Origin: Apostichopus japonicus
Taxonomy: Eukaryota; Echinodermata; Holothuroidea; Aspidochirotida; Stichopodidae
DNA: 64,000 nucleotides
NCBI RefSeq assembly: GCF_037975245.1
Contig: NC_092580.1
Coordinates: 6,300,501 to 6,364,500 of the forward strand
Reading direction: 5' to 3'
Position numbers and translations under genes: made by a program. Shown here piece after piece: positions 59,481 through 64,000 of the stretch. The notes under the pieces are model-generated. The model did no database searches, was not told where the DNA came from, and was given only the letters and a program-made list of their open reading frames with translations. Position 1 is the first letter of the stretch. Each line of letters opens with the position of its first letter.

Positions 59481-59585
59481 GTATAAAAAAGTAAAAAAAA
59501 CTATTGGCAACTATTGCCCAACTTCCTGACGGAACTTGAAGGCACATGTCTGGTATGCCACAACTAATGAGTCATGAATATTCAT
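59481..59585 (-). promoter_or_regulatory. Probable promoter of TIMP-like gene B with AP-1 and CCAAT motifs
   Basis: Reading toward the gene, there is a perfect palindrome ATGAATATTCAT (59574-59585) overlapping a consensus AP-1 site TGAGTCA (59568-59574), then CCAAT (59503-59507) and a TTTTTTATAC TATA-like stretch (59481-59490). The ATG is 280-370 bp downstream with no evident leader intron. AP-1 control is established for vertebrate TIMP1. The start site is not determined. Confidence 0.45.
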
Positions 59586-60131
59586 ACTTGCATTCTCAGA
59601 CAGTGATTGGTGTATTTCAAAGGAAATAAGTCAAGCGTCATATAGCAGGCAATAGATGAAAGGGCGCTGCACGCTGCACGTCTCCCATGACGCCCACTCA
59701 TTCCCAGTTTGGATATTTCTGGTGGCATCACCAGTTTTGTTTGCTGTTGTTCCTGTTATGCTTGTTACAACTGTGAGCTGTAAACACTTATGAGGGAGGG
59801 AACCTATTATAGTACTAGAAAAACAAATTCTGTGGCATCAAAAACAAAATATCCTGAAAATAGCTGACCCTGAATGACTCCTAGGGTAGTTATTCCCACA
59901 TGGACATACATCAGAAAAATAGTATAGTTGTATTTATATACCAGCAGTAGAATGTATTAACCTACTGCTGAACCAACTTGTGTTGCATTTAATTTAATGG
60001 TATTACTAATCCTGCAAAGTAGTTTATGGTTGAAACTGCACCATTTGTCCCCTGTTTGGAACCATTTATGTTTAAACATTTAACTTATCATATCCATGAT
60101 ACATGTAGTACATTCACAGTGACAGAATCGA

Positions 60132-60385
60132 GTATTGGTATCATATGTTATTAGTTAACCAGGTTGTCAGACTTGGTGATCATTAATGTATCTTACTGAT
60201 TAGTGACAAATAAGCAAAACTTACACAGGAGAAAATAAGGGAATAAGGGAAGGGAAAAGAGAAGGTTGGGGGGGGGGGGGAAGAGGCAGTATTGGTACCA
60301 TGTTATCAGTTACCAAGTTGTTAGACTTCATGATTAATGCATCTTTCAATTAGTGTCAAATAAGGAGAATTTAGGCAGTAGGGGG
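60132..60385 (+). repeat. Diverged tandem duplication, period about 157 bp
   Basis: Segment 60132-60230 (GTATTGGTATCATATGTTAT...) is repeated at 60289-60385 (GTATTGGTACCATGTTATCA...), separated by a G-rich spacer with a 13-G run (60268-60280). Confidence 0.75.
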
Positions 60386-60389
60386 AGGA

Positions 60390-61600
60390 TGGATGAAGAG
60401 TGGTGAAGAGAGATTGTAGTTCGTAACTCATGTACCACAATAATTTCATTTTATTATTTGACCACTTTTACCACTTATATAAATATTTATAAATATGTAA
60501 ACATATTTTGAGAATATGTTATAAGACATTTGTATCAGAGAAAGTGAACAAACAAACCCTTAACAATGAGCTTACACTTCCTTGAAGTAAACAGTACTCA
60601 TGATTTAAAAATTGGTAAAATTGAAAGTAATACAAATACATAATTCCAATAAGAAAACACACAAAAGAAATACAATAATAACAACCCATTCACATTCCCA
60701 TCAAGAGAACCTCTCCCCGTTTGAACCCCCTCCCCCCCCGGTACGAGAAAAATTGGCCGTAAGTGGACACAACCCCTTCCCTGCATCAAATGACAAGTTT
60801 AATACATTATAATTGTACAATTGAACTGTTTCATGTAGTCCTCTGTGTAATGATGACTCTTATAGCAAGTTAGTAGTATGTTATAGTTTATTTAGTGTAC
60901 TCAAATACGTGACTCAATTATACATAGTCCAATCGGAATTCGGTATCGTGATGTCAGCCCCATAAATTAGAATATACCTTGTTGATGAAGGAGCTTCCTA
61001 GTATGTTTGTTGAACATCTTTGATTTATAGCTAACATAGTAACCCCCCCCCCCCCTCCCCTTCCAATTTGTTCACAACCTAAAGTGAGGTTGCTACTAAT
61101 CCATCACCTTGTGTTTGTTTAATTTTTGACAAGGTGTCTATATACAACAGCTGATAACAGTTTGGACTCAGTCTGTTGAGATTGTTATGATGAACACCAG
61201 TAGCAGTAACATATATGTCAGAGTAAGGGTAAACATTCAGTTGTCAATGCATGACTGGAGTAGTTACATTATTCTGTGATAACGTTATTATCTGATAAGT
61301 TCATGGTCCAAAGATAGAATGCTTGTTCCTATATAAAGCCATAAATAGTTATCATGTTAGAGATCAACTATAGTTTTATTACACTATGTTATCTCAGATA
61401 CCCTAATATACCTGGTTTTCATGTATGCATAGTGTATTGAAAGAGTTTTAGAGTAGGTTCTTGTAGAGATTATATTGGGTCCATTTATGCCTTTATGCTG
61501 TCTACTTTGTGCTAGGGCAAACCAGTTTTGTACCATTTCAGTAAAGAAAAATCCCCTGTAGCAAGGCTGGATATTTGTTTAGTTTTGTAGTTTTTATGAT
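60390..61600. other. Non-coding DNA
   Basis: No exon-like sequence. A 13-C run is at 61043-61055. Confidence 0.4.
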
Positions 61601-61611
61601 GAAATATTTTT

Positions 61612-61660
61612 AGGCTGTAATATTTTTAAGCTGTAATCATTTTAAGTTGTAATATTTTAT
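61612..61660 (+). repeat. Three short tandem copies, about 17-bp unit
   Basis: Variants of AGGCTGTAATATTTTTA occur three times in tandem. Confidence 0.7.
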
Positions 61661-61898
61661 GCACTACTTCCTTTATACTGTGGATAAATAGGAATTAACT
61701 TTCCCAGGAATTCTTTTAAAATTCTCACAAACTGTAATCAAATTTTCTGCTCTCAGACAAGTTCAAGAGACCCAAGTGATCTTTTAGAATGCTGATAACT
61801 TCAGGAATATAATCTCAACAGTGAGAACTTTTGAACCATGATCACAGGATATCTGGTAATCTGGAACTTCCCAAAATACTGCCTGGTGTTCAGGGAGC

Positions 61899-61971
61899 AT
61901 GGCAGCAACAGAAATGTTTTCAATAGACATCTGTGAGGGACTTGAAAATCCAAGAATATTTAGAGAAAAAG
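61899..61971 (+). CDS. Possible first coding exon of another plus-strand gene
   Basis: An ATG in good context (GAGCATGG) follows a possible acceptor GTGTTCAG. The peptide MAATEMFSIDICEGLENPRI then FREK leads to AAAG|GTTAGG, phase 1. The residue mix is natural, but the donor is weak and no second exon was found before the window ends. Confidence 0.3.
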
Positions 61972-61999
61972 GTTAGGCAGTTATATATAGATATATGGC

Positions 62000-63035
62000 A
62001 ATGCTTGGAAATAGGGCCGAAAATAGGAGGTAAAATATCTGAGAAGATTGCATGTATTGTCCTCAGATATGATCATGAAAACCTGGAAATAAACTTATAA
62101 ACATAAATATACTCTCATGGAGGTTGTGATGGTGCTTGTGAACAATGAACATTGGCATGGGACAGTCTAAAGATCACATTTTGTTCTCACCCTCCCTCCC
62201 CTACGTCCCTACCTATCCCCCTCCATGACTTCAGTATTGGTTCTGTGACTTGGTATCACTTTACCACTTCAAATTTCAGTGTCACTATTAACCATACAAG
62301 CACCCATAATGTAATCCTTGGCATCTCAGGACTTCAGGTCCAAGGTTGTTGATGTTATTTTCAGTTCAACATTAGACACCCACAGAGTTTACATTACTGG
62401 CCAACAGAGATAAATTACAATTGATCTCAATTGATCTCAACAATGGGATGATCCTTGCAATCACAGAATTGATGCTCACCTTTCCCAGGGCAGCTTTATT
62501 GATCATCACCCCCCCCCCCCCCCAGGCATCTCTTCAAATCATTCTCACCTTGGATATATCTTGTCATAATCTCTATGAAGATTCCTAGCAAGTTCCTTTT
62601 CTTTTATACTTTTCTCGAAATCGAGGGTGACCTTTAGCTACACTGTACCTTTTATGTACATTTCAGAAGTGACATTTGGTGATAAAAATTTGTGTCATAG
62701 TTTTGGCAGACAGCCAAAATATGGGATAGCAAATTGGTTTCTCACATTTGAGAAACAGAGTTCCCTTGATTTTTCTTGGGGCAGTAAATATAAATTACAC
62801 AAGTAGGTCTGTCTACATAAAGGCCTTTTCCACAATCAAAATTACCTCACAAAGTACTACAAGTGTCACTTTGATGTGGGATTCTCCTGGTTGTTAGTTT
62901 TGATGCCTTCTCAGTAGGTAGTACTTTGCAACTAATTGATAGTCTAGCTTCAAGTTTGATTCCTTGCCAAGGCAAAATTAATCTATGGATGGTGTGTGTG
63001 ACTCCTTCTTGTTCAATAAAAATTACATCGTTCAT
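62000..63035. other. Non-coding DNA with weak coding-like patches
   Basis: A plus segment around 62230-62352 and a minus frame at 62847-63044 have fairly natural residue mixes but no splice support. A 15-C run is at 62509-62523 and a doubled CAATTGATCT at 62419-62443. Confidence 0.3.
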
Positions 63036-63084
63036 TAACTTCATTATAGGTATTGATGTCCTTGATGAGTGTGCAGAACCCTAC

Positions 63085-63145
63085 TGAAACTTGTGGAGGT
63101 CAAATGTCATTTGAGGTCAACATGGGTCATTCCAAAAACCAATTG
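63085..63145 (+). repeat. Diverged single unit resembling the DR1 tandem repeat
   Basis: TGGAGGTCAAATGTCATTTG followed by AGGTCAACATGGGTCA resembles the 145-bp repeat at 40.9-41.35 kb. It suggests that unit is a dispersed genomic repeat. Confidence 0.45.
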
Positions 63146-63169
63146 TAACCACAAAAGTGAAACTTGTAG

Positions 63170-63890
63170 TTTAGTTTAGTTTAGTAGTTTAAAAATGCAT
63201 TGATTCATTCAATACTTCATAGTTCAGGTGTACATCCATGTGTCATTCCCCTTTAATGAATACAGGGAATCAATCCACTGGGGGTTTTTCTTCATTTTGG
63301 TGAAGGTTATTTGAGGCCAATAGTCTTAAAAATCATGTTATCATGACAATTTCAAAGTAAATTTTGGTAAACTTCTTACATGGTATCTAGATTCAACTTA
63401 TTGAGTACAAGAACATATAAATTACTTTCTCCCTAAAATGCACACTAAAATAGCCTCAGTAAATGTGTCCTATGTGAGCCTCATAGCTAACAGGGAAACA
63501 TCAAGTTTTCTCTGAAATTGATGAAAAGGGAAAAAGTTCAAAGATTTATTTTTTTCCTGCTGCTGAATTTATGATTATGTGTTCTAACTTAACCAGTATT
63601 CCATGAATAATGATAGCTATACCAAGAAGATGCAGTGTGACCTCCTAAACACCATTATTCCATCAACACCTATTGCTATCCACCAATGTTATATAAGCAC
63701 AGATCAAATATTAAAACATTAATTCTACCAAACATACTTAGCAGTAATTATATATTGGGGGTGGATTGGGAATGGGGGTGGATGAGGAGGCAAACCAAAT
63801 ATTTATGTGGAAGGATGCACTAATATATTTAACCAATATAAATCCCTCTACATTCATTAGCTAACAACGCAACTTAAACTCTATAAACCA
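63170..63890. other. Non-coding DNA
   Basis: No exon seen. A short TAGTT repeat lies at 63169-63189. Confidence 0.4.
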
Positions 63891-63894
63891 GTTC

Positions 63895-64000
63895 CCAAAA
63901 AGTAGAGGGGAAGGAGGCAGCATGAGGGGTGGTGTGGGGGGTGAGGTTGTGTGGGGGGTGAGGTTGTGTGGGTGGTGTGGGTGGTGTGGGGTTATGTACA
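63895..64000 (+). repeat. G-rich minisatellite (GGTGAGGTTGTGTGGGGGGT units), cut by the window end
   Basis: Tandem GGTGTGGGGGGTGAGGTTGT units run to the last base of the window. Confidence 0.85.

Noticed and set aside
1-64000. CRISPR arrays, bacterial operons, riboswitches or rRNA
   Set aside because: No regularly spaced repeats with unique spacers, no ribosome-binding-site gene runs and no conserved rRNA cores; the sequence is eukaryotic.

Overview
The window looks like animal nuclear DNA from a marine invertebrate deuterostome. It is AT-rich by eye, mostly non-coding, full of tandem repeats and short transposon remnants, and its genes are split by spliceosomal GT-AG introns. The best-supported content is two complete four-coding-exon genes on the minus strand, at 21.6-25.3 kb (5' UTR exon near 27 kb) and 56.3-59.2 kb. 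Both encode secreted TIMP/tensilin-type proteins with an NTR (netrin-like) domain, a Cys-x-Cys start, an HPQ motif and a matching cysteine-rich C-terminal domain. They share intron phases 1, 1, 0 and orientation, so they are tandem paralogs. Multi-copy TIMP/tensilin loci are known in echinoderms, where tensilin stiffens the mutable collagen of sea cucumbers. A holothurian or other echinoderm is therefore the favoured source, but this is inference.

Layout. 1-21 kb: two ETS consensus sites (about 1.4 and 1.63 kb), an inverted-repeat element (1.68-2.26 kb), possible plus-strand exons (2.93 and 11.16 kb), several minisatellites, a hAT-type element with an 8-bp target duplication (12.63-13.92 kb), a tRNA-derived SINE-like copy (14.62 kb), a promoter-like stretch with CRE, ETS and CCAAT motifs (15.25-15.57 kb), a small hairpin insertion with a 15-bp target duplication (16.76-17.04 kb) and a 16-bp satellite with 104-bp higher-order periodicity (20.08-20.39 kb). 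21.6-27.1 kb: TIMP-like gene A, with two decayed tandem copies of its exon 2 acceptor region. 28.5-30.1 kb: palindromes and a second CRE pair. 29.8-50.2 kb: a scatter of plus-strand segments with good splice sites and protein-like reading frames, possibly one unidentified split gene, interrupted by a 2.93-kb foldback-like element (40.47-43.40 kb). 50.9-51.5 kb: a smaller element of similar design. 56.3-59.6 kb: TIMP-like gene B and its promoter. 59.6-64 kb: local duplications, a possible first exon of another plus-strand gene and G-rich repeats.

The two TIMP-like proteins differ where it matters. A carries about ten residues between the predicted signal peptide and Cys1 and ends in a strongly basic tail. 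B starts directly at Cys1 but lacks the third N-domain cysteine. Both carry Asp or Asn at position 2, where characterised inhibitory TIMPs have Thr or Ser. They may be matrix-binding or stiffening factors rather than simple protease inhibitors. No rRNA gene, intact tRNA gene, CRISPR array or intact transposase was seen.
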